A stretch of 64,000 bases of DNA from Pseudomonadota bacterium (lineage in GTDB: Bacteria; Pseudomonadota; Alphaproteobacteria; Rhizobiales; Rhizobiaceae), in NCBI GenBank assembly GCA_023404095.1, contig JAEYDD010000026.1, forward strand, positions 310,001 through 374,000, given 5' to 3'. A program made the position numbers and the translations under genes. Under the pieces are notes generated by a model. It searched no databases and was not told the origin of the DNA. It worked only from the letters and a program-made list of their open reading frames with translations. Shown in pieces: positions 7,758 through 16,673 of this stretch (the first letter of the stretch is position 1; each line of letters starts with the position of its first letter).

Positions 7758-8960
7758 CTATGCCACCTTGCGCTCCCAACTTGCGAACGGATCCGGCAGG
7801 TCTCGCCACAGTTCAGGCACGAAGACAGGGCTGTCGATCAGGCAGGCGTCCAGTTCAGCGCAAATCTTCGCCTCGTCCATCGGATCGGCGCCGATGAAAG
7901 CGATTTCCTGCCGGCGGTCACCCCACACAGGATCGAGATAGGGCTTCATCATGTTGAGAAAGCCGGGATCCTGCGGCCATTGCTCGCGCGAAACGGACGT
8001 CCACCAAAGGCCCATCTTTCCGGTTCGCATAAGCGCGCCCGCCTGGCTGATCTCGCCGACATGGTGCGGGCGGGTCGCCAGCCAGAAGAACCCCTTGGCG
8101 CGCACGACGCCCGGCCAGGACTTGTCGATGAAGGCCTGGAACTTCATTGGGTCGAATGGCTTCCTGGCGCGGTAAACGAAGGAGCGGATACCATATTCCT
8201 CGGTCTCCGGAACATGGTCCTTGAAGCCGTGCAGCTCCTTATACCAAAGCGGATGCGTCTCGGCCTTGGCAAAATCGAAGCGACCGGTGCCCAGGACCTC
8301 CTTCAGAACGACCTTCCCGAAATCGGCCTCGATCAGCCTGGCATCCGGGTTCAGGCCGACGATAATCTTGCGCGCTGCATCGCGCTGTTCTGGCGTAGCC
8401 GTGCTGATCTTGTTGAGGATCACGACGTCGGCGAATTCGATCTGTTCGACCAGAAGATCGACCAGTGTGCGGCTATCTCCTTCTCCTGCCGTCTCGCCGC
8501 GATCTGCCAGGAAGTCGGAGGAACTGTAGTCTTGCAAAAGGTTGGCGGCATCAACGACGGTCACCATCGTGTCCAGCTTGGAGACATCCGCAAGGCTCTG
8601 ACCGTTCTCGTCACGGAAGTCGAAAGTGGCCGCAACGGGGAGTGGCTCTGCGATGCCGGTTGATTCGATCAGCAGGTAGTCGAAGCGATCCTGTTCGGCC
8701 AAAGCCCGCACCTCCTGCAGCAGATCGTCACGCAGCGTGCAACAGATGCAGCCATTGGTCATCTCGACCAGTTGCTCCTGGGTGCGCGACAGGTTGGCGC
8801 CGCCATCGCGGACCAGTGCGGCGTCGATATTGACCTCGCTCATGTCATTGACGATCAGGGCAACGCGCATGCCATCGCGGTTGGTGAGAATATGGTTGAG
8901 CAAGGTCGTCTTGCCGGCTCCGAGGAAGCCGGAGAGAACGGTGACAGGAAGCTTCTTCAT
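7758..8960 (-). CDS. COG0523-family GTPase, zinc chaperone (ZigA/YciC type)
   Basis: About 400 residues from the ATG at 8960, which has AAGGA ten bases upstream; the GTG at 8984 in the same frame lacks a site. It has Walker A GFLGAGKTT near residue 10, the CxCC metal motif in GCICCTLRDD, and the G3-like ESTGIAEP. The C-terminal CobW domain carries a WRDLPDP-like end. Members of this group insert or ferry zinc during starvation and are usually repressed by Zur. It lies 86 bp downstream of the AztD-like gene on the same strand, under a shared upstream zinc-type operator, which supports the zinc assignment over the CobW or nitrile-hydratase-activator alternatives. Confidence 0.85.
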   Translation of the reverse strand: MKKLPVTVLSGFLGAGKTTLLNHILTNRDGMRVALIVNDMSEVNIDAALVRDGGANLSRTQEQLVEMTNGCICCTLRDDLLQEVRALAEQDRFDYLLIESTGIAEPLPVAATFDFRDENGQSLADVSKLDTMVTVVDAANLLQDYSSSDFLADRGETAGEGDSRTLVDLLVEQIEFADVVILNKISTATPEQRDAARKIIVGLNPDARLIEADFGKVVLKEVLGTGRFDFAKAETHPLWYKELHGFKDHVPETEEYGIRSFVYRARKPFDPMKFQAFIDKSWPGVVRAKGFFWLATRPHHVGEISQAGALMRTGKMGLWWTSVSREQWPQDPGFLNMMKPYLDPVWGDRRQEIAFIGADPMDEAKICAELDACLIDSPVFVPELWRDLPDPFASWERKVA

Positions 8961-9046
8961 AATGAGAAATCCTTTTAGGAGCACTCGCCGAATTTTGAGG
9001 GTCTGCCCGGAGCTGCGCTGCAGGTCCGGGCAGAGGTTTCATCGCA

Positions 9047-10282
9047 TCAGTGAGAAGCGCCCGAACCGCCCACGGCAACGATCGAGAAGGGCTGGCCTTC
9101 GACAGCGATGTTACGCGTTTCTTTCAACGTGTCCGGATCGACAACGCGAACGAGAGAATGGCGGGGATCGGTGATGGCGATCTGGCCATCGGCCACAGCA
9201 AGGCGCGGGCGCGGATCGCGCCAATGGCCATCCTTGCTGTAAGGCTCGGTGACCTTCGCCTTATTGACGATTTCGCCCTTGACGACATCGAGAACGTGAA
9301 GGTCTCCGTCTTCCGTCAGGATATAGGCGTTTCGCGGTTCAGCCGGATCGAGCTGGAAATCCACGCGGCGCGTCGGCAACTCGATCAGCTTGTAGGGTTG
9401 TTCGGCATCCGCGTCGATCAACACCAGCTTGTCGTCGCCATAGTTGCCGAGGAAGAATTGCATCGCCTTGCCGCCGAGGAGTGTGCCCGTGTAGGCCTTC
9501 GGGAAATCGGCGGGATAGGGCAGCATCGTGAGCTTCGGCCCATCAAGTCCGCCCGGGCGCGCCACAAGAACGCCCTCCTTGCAACCGAAGGCGACGAGGC
9601 GGGCCGAGGTCGCCTCACCGTGAAGGTCGGTGCATGTGGCCACTTCGCCAACCTGCTCGCCCTTTTCGTCGACGACGCGAAGGCCAATACGCGGCGGCAA
9701 TTCATCGGGTTTCGTTTCGATTTCTGTATTTGGGACGGAGACGAGCACGTAGCGGCCCATCGTTACCGCCACGCCGTGATGCGCCTTGATCGTATCGACA
9801 ATCCGCTTTTCCACTTTTCCGTCGAGGATGTCGGCTTCATCGATGATTTCTGCCTTGTCGGCGCGGTCGTAAAACAGGACGACATGGTCATCATGCGGCA
9901 CGACGTGGCCGGGGCGCTTGCCTTCAAATTTCACGGGCAAGAGCGCGGGCTCGGAAATTTCGAGGTCGCGGTGTTCTCCATGGTCCGAAAAATTGATGCC
10001 GGTTCTGATCGCGTGAACGACGTCGGCTTCCGTCTGGGCCGCAAACACCGTCTGACCGGAGGCACTCGCCGTTAGCGATGCATATCCCTTGACGTCATAG
10101 CGGCCGAGTTCCTTGCCATCCTTGAAATCGATGACGCGCACGACCGGGTTTGTATGGTCGGCCACGAACAGGCGCCAGGCCTCCTTCGTCTCATGATCTT
10201 CGTCAGCAAAGGCGCCGGGTGCAACGACAAGGCTCGCTGCCACGGCAGCCAGCAAGCGGTTTCGGGTGAGAGATGGCTTCAT
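9047..10282 (-). CDS. aztD: AztD-like periplasmic zinc metallochaperone
   Basis: A 411-residue protein with a signal peptide (about residues 1-26, ending AFADED). It then shows a seven-bladed propeller-like pattern of short repeats such as LFVADHTNPVVRVIDF and HVLDVVKGEI. Acidic/His segments occur at the mature N-terminus (DEDHETKE), in DHGEHRDL, and in TDLHGEA. This matches AztD, which in Paracoccus and rhizobia hands zinc to AztC, the binding protein of the AztABC importer. Here aztB and aztC are absent and aztA on the other side of the promoter is decayed, so the chaperone appears orphaned locally. It probably forms an operon with the downstream COG0523 GTPase. Confidence 0.82.
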   Translation of the reverse strand: MKPSLTRNRLLAAVAASLVVAPGAFADEDHETKEAWRLFVADHTNPVVRVIDFKDGKELGRYDVKGYASLTASASGQTVFAAQTEADVVHAIRTGINFSDHGEHRDLEISEPALLPVKFEGKRPGHVVPHDDHVVLFYDRADKAEIIDEADILDGKVEKRIVDTIKAHHGVAVTMGRYVLVSVPNTEIETKPDELPPRIGLRVVDEKGEQVGEVATCTDLHGEATSARLVAFGCKEGVLVARPGGLDGPKLTMLPYPADFPKAYTGTLLGGKAMQFFLGNYGDDKLVLIDADAEQPYKLIELPTRRVDFQLDPAEPRNAYILTEDGDLHVLDVVKGEIVNKAKVTEPYSKDGHWRDPRPRLAVADGQIAITDPRHSLVRVVDPDTLKETRNIAVEGQPFSIVAVGGSGASH

Positions 10283-10438
10283 CGGGTTCCTTCCTTCATG
10301 TTGTGATTTCTTGTGCGCGGCGGGGTGCTTGGCGGCCTGTCAAACCGCGCGGCATCTGGCAAAGCCGTCGATCTGAGACATGGCGGTCCTCCTGAACGAT
10401 CTGATTGAGCCAGCGGGTGTCGGCGATTCATTTGGTAA

Positions 10439-10480
10439 AATGTTATTACGTAACGTTCTGTTGACGGACGTAATAACATT
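10439..10480. promoter_or_regulatory. zinc-type (Zur-like) operator, long inverted repeat
   Basis: A 13-bp inverted repeat, AATGTTATTACGT (10439-10451) and ACGTAATAACATT (10468-10480), is separated by 16 bases. Each arm resembles the GTTAT..TAAC pattern of alphaproteobacterial Zur boxes, so this could also be two adjacent boxes. It lies between aztD (minus) and the aztA remnant (plus), where Zur repression of both directions is expected. Confidence 0.6.
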
Positions 10481-10514
10481 ACATATGCATTCGCTGTCAA
10501 TCCCCGAGGACGCC

Positions 10515-10940
10515 ATGAACAACACTTGTCTGGAATTCAGAAACCTTTCGCTTGGATACCAGGGTCACGCGACCGTTCATCCCCTGAGCGGCGATGTGAA
10601 ACGGGGTTCGCTCACAGCAAGTCGCTGGCGCCAACAGGCCCGAAAAATGCACCTTGCTGAGAGGCATAGCCGGCATTTTGAGGACGATCAGCGATGCCTG
10701 CGTTCCAGGGTTTCGGCGCGTTGCTTGCCTGGCCCAGCAATCCGAACCCGACCTGACGTTTCCGGCGCGCGTGATCGATCTCGTGAACGGCGCAGACCGG
10801 CTGTGTCTTCAGCCGTCGTCAGGTCGCCAAGACGCTTGCCACCACTGACAAGGAGGGCGCTTTTGAGGATACCGGGCTTGCGGTTCTGCTGGTCACCCAC
10901 GACCGCGAGTCTGGCCGAGAACGTCTCGATGCGGTTCATC
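10515..10940 (+). pseudogene. aztA: aztA, zinc ABC transporter ATPase, decayed
   Basis: From the ATG at 10515 the frame encodes LEFRNLSLGYQGHATVHPL and then GDVKRGSLTA, the AztA N-terminus. Just after GSLTA the frame shifts. The Walker A region now reads GANRPEKCT, without the GxGK(S/T) loop. In the shifted frame LLRGIAGILRTISDAC and, further on, LAQQSEPDLTFPARVIDLV continue the AztA sequence. The central part with the ABC signature and Walker B is missing. Only a degraded VLLVTHD-like end is seen near 10890. With frameshift, lost nucleotide-binding loop and internal deletion it cannot be functional. Confidence 0.75.
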
Positions 10941-11037
10941 GATCTGGGAGGCGCTGGTGGAAAAGCCGCTTGAGGTCGTCGGCGGCGTCTCAACGTCGGG
11001 CCTTGACCAGATACCAGCTTCTCCATTAACTGGCCGC

Positions 11038-11240
11038 GACGGTTCCCCTACCCATGAGGTGGAGGGGAATAATAGGGAACACGGTGCGGACGACCCGCAT
11101 GGGACCAAAGCCGTGGCTGCCCCCGCAACTGTAAGCGGATTGCCGTCCATCCTTGTGGCGCATAGCGCCATGCCACTGTGCGATCCGCGCGGGAAGGCAG
11201 ATGGACGGCGGATATCCGTGAGCCAGGAGACCTGCCGTCA
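11038..11240 (+). promoter_or_regulatory. cobalamin riboswitch
   Basis: The region carries the conserved cobalamin-riboswitch blocks in order: GGGAACACGGTG near 11075, GCCGTGGCTGCCCCCGCAAC (the core and B12 box) near 11110, AACTGTAAGCGG, a GCCACTG block near 11172, GGGAAGGC near 11191, and GAGCCAGGAGACCTGCCG near 11219. The closing stem pairs GACGGT at the start with GCCGTC at the end. It lies about 190 bp upstream of the binding-protein gene and implies repression of the transporter operon when adenosylcobalamin is plentiful. Confidence 0.95.
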
Positions 11241-11433
11241 CGTATCGATCCATCGTCACGGGCGGGGAAGCCCGGAACAGGAGTATGCAATGATGATCGC
11301 CAGCGCCTCGCGGCGTAGACTGATGCTGCCTTTCCCCCAAACTGTCGATTGTTCGATCGCGCGGACGGCCTGACCGTCCTTCGTTTCGCTTTGCCGTCTT
11401 GCGCGGCTTTCAATCCGTATTCGGGGAAAATCC

Positions 11434-12465
11434 ATGACACCGCTATTCAAAACGCCGCTTCGAGCCGGCTTCGTCTTCGCGTCGCTTTTAGCTGGGACCC
11501 TTGCCGGCCACGCGCAGGCCGCCGAGACCACCTATCCGTTGACCCTGCAAAATTGCGGTCGCCAGATCACCATCGACAAGGCACCGGCAAAGACCGTGTC
11601 AATTGGCCAAAGCAGTACCGAAATCCTCTATCTGCTCGGCCTTGCCGACAAGGTCGCGGGCACTGCGCTCTGGGTCGGTCCGGTGCTGAAGGGTTATGAG
11701 GACGTGAATGCCAGGATCGAACGCCTGGCCGATAACGATCCAAGCTTCGAAAGCGTGCTGGCCAAGAAGCCTGACATCATCGCCGTTCAGTTCCAGTGGC
11801 AGGTCGGTTCGGAGGGTGTCGTCGCCAAACCCGAGCAGTTCGAGGAACTGGGAATTCCCGTTTACACCTCTCCGTCCGATTGCACCGGCAAGGAAAATTC
11901 CGCCGCCAGTGACGGAGTGCGCCATCAGGTCTTCACCATGGACCTCGTCTATCAGGAAATCCGTGAAATGGCGCAGATCTACAACGTCCAGGACAAGGGT
12001 GAGGAGGTCGTCGCCGATCTGAAGAAGCGCGAACAGGCGGCCCGCGCCAAGGTTGCGTCGGCCGAGGGCAAGCTGTCGGCCGTCTTCTGGTTCTCCAGCG
12101 CCGCGGATGCCGATCCGTATGTCGCGGGAAAGAACGGCGCGCCGGGCTATATCATGTCGGCGCTCGGGATTGAGAACATCATCAAGACCGACGACGAATG
12201 GCCGACGGTCGGATGGGAAACGATCGCCAAGGCCGATCCGACGATCATCGTCGCCGGCTCCATGGAACGACGCCGCTATCCGCTCGACAGCCTGGAGGCG
12301 AAGCTCGATTTCCTGAGGACCGACCCCGTCGCGAGCCTCATGCCGGCGGTGAAAAACGGCCATGTCTTCAACATGGACGCACAGGCCATGAACCCCACGA
12401 TCCGCACGATCGAGGGCATCGAAGCGCTGGCGGACGCCATCGCCGAAGCAGGCCTTGCAAAGTGA
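11434..12465 (+). CDS. periplasmic binding protein of FecB/BtuF type, cobalamin or corrinoid ABC importer
   Basis: A 343-residue protein with a signal peptide (residues about 1-29, cleavage after HAQA). Its type III periplasmic-binding fold starts YPLTLQNCGRQITIDKAP and includes ILYLLGLADKVAGTALW and WPTVGWETIAKADPTIIVAG. Because a cobalamin riboswitch controls the operon, the ligand is probably vitamin B12 or a corrinoid, although the family also binds siderophores. A second, clearly homologous binding protein ends the same operon. The stop overlaps the GTG start of the permease gene, showing translational coupling. Confidence 0.85.
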   Translation: MTPLFKTPLRAGFVFASLLAGTLAGHAQAAETTYPLTLQNCGRQITIDKAPAKTVSIGQSSTEILYLLGLADKVAGTALWVGPVLKGYEDVNARIERLADNDPSFESVLAKKPDIIAVQFQWQVGSEGVVAKPEQFEELGIPVYTSPSDCTGKENSAASDGVRHQVFTMDLVYQEIREMAQIYNVQDKGEEVVADLKKREQAARAKVASAEGKLSAVFWFSSAADADPYVAGKNGAPGYIMSALGIENIIKTDDEWPTVGWETIAKADPTIIVAGSMERRRYPLDSLEAKLDFLRTDPVASLMPAVKNGHVFNMDAQAMNPTIRTIEGIEALADAIAEAGLAK

Positions 12466-13490
12466 GCAGGACGCTCACAACCTTCGGGCGGACGGGCGCG
12501 GCATTGGCCGCGCTCGCCATTCTGCTGATCGCGCTCTGGCTGGGAGCGGCGATCGGTGAAACGGCCATACCGTTCTCGACCGTGGCACAGACGGTGGCGA
12601 ACCAGCTCTGGAACGCGGGCTATCCGCTGGAGCCGATCGACGAAGGCATCATCTGGAGCTATAGGCTCAGCCGTGCCGTGGTCGCCGCGTCCTGCGGCGC
12701 AGCGCTGGCGCTTTCCGGTGCCGTGCTGCAATCGCTGCTGCGCAATCCACTGGCCGATCCCTATATCCTCGGCATCTCGGCGGGCGCTTCGACGGGTGCC
12801 GTCAGCGTCGCCATCCTTGGGTTCGGCGCCGGGATGTTGACCATGCCACTCGGTGCGTTTCTCGGCGCGCTCATAGCCTTCGTGCTGGTCAGCGTGCTGG
12901 CGGTGAAGGCGGGGCGCGGCACGGCGGCGATCATCCTTGCAGGCGTCGCCGGTTCGCAACTCTTCAACGCACTCACCTCCTTCATCGTCACCAAGGCGGC
13001 GACGGCCGAACAAGCCCGCGGCATCATGTTCTGGCTGCTTGGAAACCTCTCCGGCGTGCGCTGGCCGGATGCCTGGCTGGCGGTGCCGGCAGCGCTCGTC
13101 GGCCTCGCCGTCTGCCTCTGGCACGCACGCGCACTCGACGCCTTCACCTTCGGCTCGGAATCGGCCGCCTCGCTCGGCATCTCGGTCAGGCGCACCTATC
13201 TGTCCCTCGTCGGCGTCTCGGCGATGATGACCGCCGTCATGGTTTCGATCGTGGGGTCGATCGGCTTCGTCGGGCTGGTCATTCCCCATGCCGCGAGGAT
13301 GTTGGTCGGCGTGCGGCACGGTGTCCTGCTTCCCGCTGCCGCGTTGATCGGCGCGGTCTTCATGATTATCGCCGACATCCTGTCGCGCACGCTGATCCCC
13401 GGCCAGGTGCTGCCGATCGGCGTGATCACCGCACTCGTCGGCGCGCCTGCCTTCGCACTCATTCTCGGACAAAGGAGGGCGCGGGCATGA
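12462..13490 (+). CDS. FecCD/BtuC-type ABC permease
   Basis: About 342 residues starting with GTG at 12462, which overlaps the previous stop. The long same-frame ORF extending to 12198 is read-through inside the neighbour. The protein is strongly hydrophobic with about ten membrane segments. It carries the BtuC/FecCD hallmarks LSGAVLQSLLRNPLADPYIL, GISAGASTGA and GFVGLVIPHAARMLVG, the last near the coupling helix. It is the membrane channel of the importer between the first binding protein and the ATPase. Its stop overlaps the ATPase ATG. Confidence 0.92.
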   Translation: MSRTLTTFGRTGAALAALAILLIALWLGAAIGETAIPFSTVAQTVANQLWNAGYPLEPIDEGIIWSYRLSRAVVAASCGAALALSGAVLQSLLRNPLADPYILGISAGASTGAVSVAILGFGAGMLTMPLGAFLGALIAFVLVSVLAVKAGRGTAAIILAGVAGSQLFNALTSFIVTKAATAEQARGIMFWLLGNLSGVRWPDAWLAVPAALVGLAVCLWHARALDAFTFGSESAASLGISVRRTYLSLVGVSAMMTAVMVSIVGSIGFVGLVIPHAARMLVGVRHGVLLPAAALIGAVFMIIADILSRTLIPGQVLPIGVITALVGAPAFALILGQRRARA

Positions 13491-14305
13491 CGCTTTCAGC
13501 CGATCACGTTTCCTGGTCCGCCGGCGGCGCCGATATCCTGAAGGGCGTGTCACTCACCGTCGAGACGGGGGAATTCCTTGGCATCATCGGTCCGAACGGA
13601 TCGGGCAAAACGAGCCTGATGTCGCTGCTGGCCGGCATCCGCAAACCGAAGTCGGGCGGGGTCCTGCTGGACGGCACACCGATCGGGGAGCTTGGTCGGC
13701 GTGCCGTGGCGCAGCGTCTGGCCTTCGTCGAGCAGCAGGCGGAGACGGGGGAGCGGATCACGGCGCGGCAAGCGGTTGAACTGGGCCGCACTCCCTATCT
13801 CGGACCATTGTCGCCGTGGACGTCGCAGGATGACGACATAGTCGAGGCGGCTCTTGAAAACGTCGATATGACACACCTCGCCGAAAGGCTCTGGCACACG
13901 CTGTCCGGTGGTGAACGTCAACGCCTGCACATTGCCCGTGCGCTTGCCCAGGAGCCGAGGATCCTGTTGCTCGACGAGCCGACCAATCATCTCGACATCG
14001 GTCATCAGATCAGTCTTCTCGATCTGGTTCAGCGCCAGGATCTGACTGTCGTGGCGGCGTTGCACGATCTCAACCATGCCGCCATGTTCTGCGACCGTAT
14101 CGCGGTCATGCATGGCGGTCGTCTCGTTGCGCTCGGCCCGCCGTCGGAGGTGCTGACGGAGAAACGGATACGCGACGTGTTCGGGGTGGATGTCGACATC
14201 GAACAGGACAGCGGCGGTATCTGCCACATCCGTTTCCTGACGCGACGTTCGCAAGGCAGAGCCAACGTCACTCGGCCGGCACCTCTATCCGTCATCGGGG
14301 CTTGA
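13487..14305 (+). CDS. FecE/BtuD-type ABC transporter ATPase
   Basis: A 272-residue ATPase with Walker A GPNGSGKTS near residue 36, a Q-loop in LAFVEQQAE, the ABC signature LSGGERQR, Walker B ILLLDEPTNHLD and a switch histidine in AALHDLNHA. It is preceded without a gap by the permease gene and powers the riboswitch-controlled importer. The last 30 residues form a short regulatory-looking tail. Confidence 0.92.
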   Translation: MTLSADHVSWSAGGADILKGVSLTVETGEFLGIIGPNGSGKTSLMSLLAGIRKPKSGGVLLDGTPIGELGRRAVAQRLAFVEQQAETGERITARQAVELGRTPYLGPLSPWTSQDDDIVEAALENVDMTHLAERLWHTLSGGERQRLHIARALAQEPRILLLDEPTNHLDIGHQISLLDLVQRQDLTVVAALHDLNHAAMFCDRIAVMHGGRLVALGPPSEVLTEKRIRDVFGVDVDIEQDSGGICHIRFLTRRSQGRANVTRPAPLSVIGA

Positions 14306-14309
14306 ACTG

Positions 14310-15098
14310 ATGGACTTGCGCAACCACGACCTTAAGGAAGACATCAGGGAATACTGGTCGAAACGGTCCGCGACCTTCGATCTGGCGTTCGGGCACCGCA
14401 TTCCGCCGGGCCCGGAACTTGATGCCTGGGCGGCAGCCGTGCGCGAGGCGATCGGGCCGGAACCCCAAAGGGTGCTGGAGCTTGCCTGCGGCACGGGAGA
14501 GGTGACGAATGTCCTGCTCTCGCTCGGCCATGAGGTGACGGCGCTCGATTTTTCCGAGGCCATGCTCGACGTGGCCCGGGCAAAGCATACCGGCAACACG
14601 CGCGTTCGGTTCGTGCTTGCCGATGCCGAGCGCACGATGGAACTCGACGAAACCTACGATGCGGTGATCTGCCGGCACCTGGTCTGGACACTGACGGAGC
14701 CGGAGCTGGCGCTGGCCGATTGGTTCCGGGTTTTGAAGCCGGGCGGCAGGCTGCTCGTCTTTGATGGCGATTGGACGAAACCAACGCGCATGGGCCAGCT
14801 TGCGGGCCTTGCTGTCCGCCTGATCGAGCGCTTCATCGGACATGATCCATATTATGACGGCGCCATGAGCGAGAAGCATGCCGATATCATGAGGCGTCTT
14901 CCGTTCAGCGAGGGGCTGACGGCGGAGCGCCTGGAGCCGCTGGTGCGAGAGGCGGGTTTCGTGAACATAACCTTCCCATCCCATCGGCCGATCACTGCCG
15001 CTCAGCGCAAGGATGCTGATCTCAGGAACAGTTTGCGCACCCGGTACTACCGACGTTTTGTGCTTGCGGCGTACCGCCCGGCCAATGTCGCCTCATGA
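14310..15098 (+). CDS. class I SAM-dependent methyltransferase of the corrinoid importer operon
   Basis: A 262-residue protein with the SAM-binding motif I VLELACGTGEV near residue 55, motif II VTALDFSEAML, and post-motif KPGGRLLVFDGDW. It starts 4 bp after the ATPase stop and precedes the second binding protein, so it is an integral member of the operon. Similar methyltransferases accompany FecBCD-like systems in other rhizobia. Its substrate is unknown; modification of the transported corrinoid or of a metal-binding small molecule is speculation. Confidence 0.8.
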   Translation: MDLRNHDLKEDIREYWSKRSATFDLAFGHRIPPGPELDAWAAAVREAIGPEPQRVLELACGTGEVTNVLLSLGHEVTALDFSEAMLDVARAKHTGNTRVRFVLADAERTMELDETYDAVICRHLVWTLTEPELALADWFRVLKPGGRLLVFDGDWTKPTRMGQLAGLAVRLIERFIGHDPYYDGAMSEKHADIMRRLPFSEGLTAERLEPLVREAGFVNITFPSHRPITAAQRKDADLRNSLRTRYYRRFVLAAYRPANVAS

Positions 15099-15136
15099 TG
15101 GCTCGATTGATCGGTCGGCCTCAAAGGATTTCGACG

Positions 15137-16159
15137 GTGAAGACACGTTTCGTATCATCTCTTTCAGGCGCCCTGGCTGTCGCCATGTCGATCACGATCC
15201 CTTCGACAGGCTTGGCTCAGGAAACACGTTACCCGTTGACGATCGAGAATTGCGGTCGGGAGCTTACCTTTGACAAGGCGCCCTCGCGCGCCTTCGCCGA
15301 CGGACAAAACTCAGCGGAAGTGTTTTACCTGTTGGGGCTTGGCGATAAAGTTGCCGGCACAGCACTGTGGATCGGGCCGGTGCTCGAAGGCTTTGAAGAT
15401 GTGGACGCACGGGTTCCCCGAATTGCCGAGCTCGATCCGAGCTTCGAGGGAATTCTTGCGACAAGACCGGATTTTGTGGCAACGCAGTTCCAGTGGCAGA
15501 TCGGCCCGGAAGGCGTGGTGGCCAAGGTCGAGCAGTTTGAGGAACTGAATATCCCGGTCTACACGGCACCGGCTGATTGCCACCTGAAGGACAAGACGGC
15601 GGATGGCGACAAGCCGCCAAAGTTCTCAATGGATCTGATTTACCAGGAAATCGACGAGATCGCGCGCATCTTCAATGTTGCCGACCGGGGCAGGACGCTC
15701 ATCGGTGAGATGAAGGCGCGTGAGCAGGCAGTAAAGACGCGGGTAGCAGCGCTGAAGGGTGATGTATCCGCGGTGTTCTGGTATTCCAGCGCCAAGCTCA
15801 ATGCGGACCCGTATGTGGCGGGCGAGGGCGGTGTTCCTGCATATCTCATGGCAGAGCTCGGAATTCGGAATGTCGTTCAGAGCAAGGAAGAGTGGCCAAC
15901 CGTCGGCTGGGAAACCATTGCCAAAGCCAACCCGGCAATCATCATAGCCGGTGACATGACAAGACGGCGCTTCGAGGGCGACGACATTGCTGTCAAGCTC
16001 GATTTCCTGAAGCATGATCCGGTTGCGAGTGTCATGAAGGCTGCGCAGAAGGGGCAAATTGTCGAGATGAGTGTCCAGCTCATGGATCCGACTGTCAGAA
16101 CGATCCGTGGTTTGGAGATTCTTGCAGATGCGCTGGAGACGTACGAATTCGTCCGGTAA
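15137..16159 (+). CDS. second FecB/BtuF-type binding protein, paralogue of the first
   Basis: About 340 residues from the GTG at 15137, which has AAAGGA about nine bases upstream; the ATG at 15095 gives a poorer signal peptide. The mature part is collinear with the binding protein at the operon start, with YPLTIENCGRELTFDKAP, FYLLGLGDKVAGTALWIGP and WPTVGWETIAKANP. The two differ in the first loop (AFADGQNSAEV versus VSIGQSSTEI) and in the segment after the PVYTxPxDC motif, which may mean a different ligand. No second permease or ATPase follows, so both binding proteins probably dock on one transporter. Confidence 0.85.
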   Translation: MKTRFVSSLSGALAVAMSITIPSTGLAQETRYPLTIENCGRELTFDKAPSRAFADGQNSAEVFYLLGLGDKVAGTALWIGPVLEGFEDVDARVPRIAELDPSFEGILATRPDFVATQFQWQIGPEGVVAKVEQFEELNIPVYTAPADCHLKDKTADGDKPPKFSMDLIYQEIDEIARIFNVADRGRTLIGEMKAREQAVKTRVAALKGDVSAVFWYSSAKLNADPYVAGEGGVPAYLMAELGIRNVVQSKEEWPTVGWETIAKANPAIIIAGDMTRRRFEGDDIAVKLDFLKHDPVASVMKAAQKGQIVEMSVQLMDPTVRTIRGLEILADALETYEFVR

Positions 16160-16638
16160 GCCATCACTTCGCACTGCCATCAATAAGTATACCAGGTATC
16201 GTTAATAGGAATCCATAGGACCGGGCGAAGATGCTGGAGCGGTTCGACGTCGCACCAGCCACGATACCTAGTCGTTTGAACGAAGCTTCCAACGCGCGGT
16301 ATTTTTCAAATCACCCGACGGGTAGCCTCCATCCGAAGCGACGATCGCACCCATCATGAGGCTCGATGCTGCTGCGTTCGGCGGAAGAAGTAGGGCGATG
16401 TTCCATAATACATATTATCGCATTTTGGCACCGGGGTGGGTTCACGGGAGTGCCCGGCAAGTCTCGGTTTGGCAGGAAGTCAAATGCACGCCCCTGTTGC
16501 ACTTGCAGTCCATTTTCAAAAAACTGCAGGCAATCACCCAACACGTAAATGGCAGTGAATTAAGACAGTGCCTGCCGCGGAGGAAGCCGATTTCCGGTAT
16601 TTCGCGTCTTTTCATGGCGACCGCATTCCGTTAAGGCG
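16160..16638. other. non-coding gap between the corrinoid operon and the phosphate operon
   Basis: About 480 bp. Short open frames exist here but none resembles a protein or has a credible start. The region is less GC-rich than its neighbours, with AT-rich patches near 16185-16215 and 16395-16430. The PHO box closes it on the right. Confidence 0.5.
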
Positions 16639-16658
16639 CTGTCATAAAACTGTCATAT
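16639..16658 (+). promoter_or_regulatory. PHO box (PhoB binding site)
   Basis: CTGTCATAAAACTGTCATAT at 16639-16658 has two 11-bp-spaced CTGTCAT direct repeats, an almost perfect PHO box. It lies immediately upstream of the DUF47-Pit operon. In Sinorhizobium meliloti the equivalent orfA-pit operon is repressed by PhoB under phosphate limitation, which is the likely behaviour here. Confidence 0.88.
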
Positions 16659-16673
16659 ATGGGAAAACGCCAC

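Noticed and set aside
7656..8663. A 335-residue plus-strand frame
   Set aside because: Antisense of the COG0523 GTPase, whose Walker A and CxCC motifs define the coding strand.
9050..10075. A 341-residue plus-strand frame
   Set aside because: Antisense of the AztD-like gene, no recognisable motif, no credible ribosome site.
10515..10973. A functional small gene in the aztA region
   Set aside because: The frame begins as AztA but loses similarity after about 36 residues, while the remaining AztA sequence is in another frame.
12198..12461. N-terminal extension of the permease gene inside the first binding-protein gene
   Set aside because: The extension is an out-of-frame reading of the binding protein; the permease starts at the GTG overlapping the stop.
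12276..13553. A 425-residue frame opposite the FecCD-type permease
   Set aside because: It is the antisense shadow of a high-GC membrane protein, with a composition of Arg, Gly, Asp and Glu repeats and no motif; the plus strand has clear permease motifs.
16356..16634. A 92-residue frame upstream of the PHO box
   Set aside because: No ribosome site, no similarity, and composition unlike neighbouring genes.
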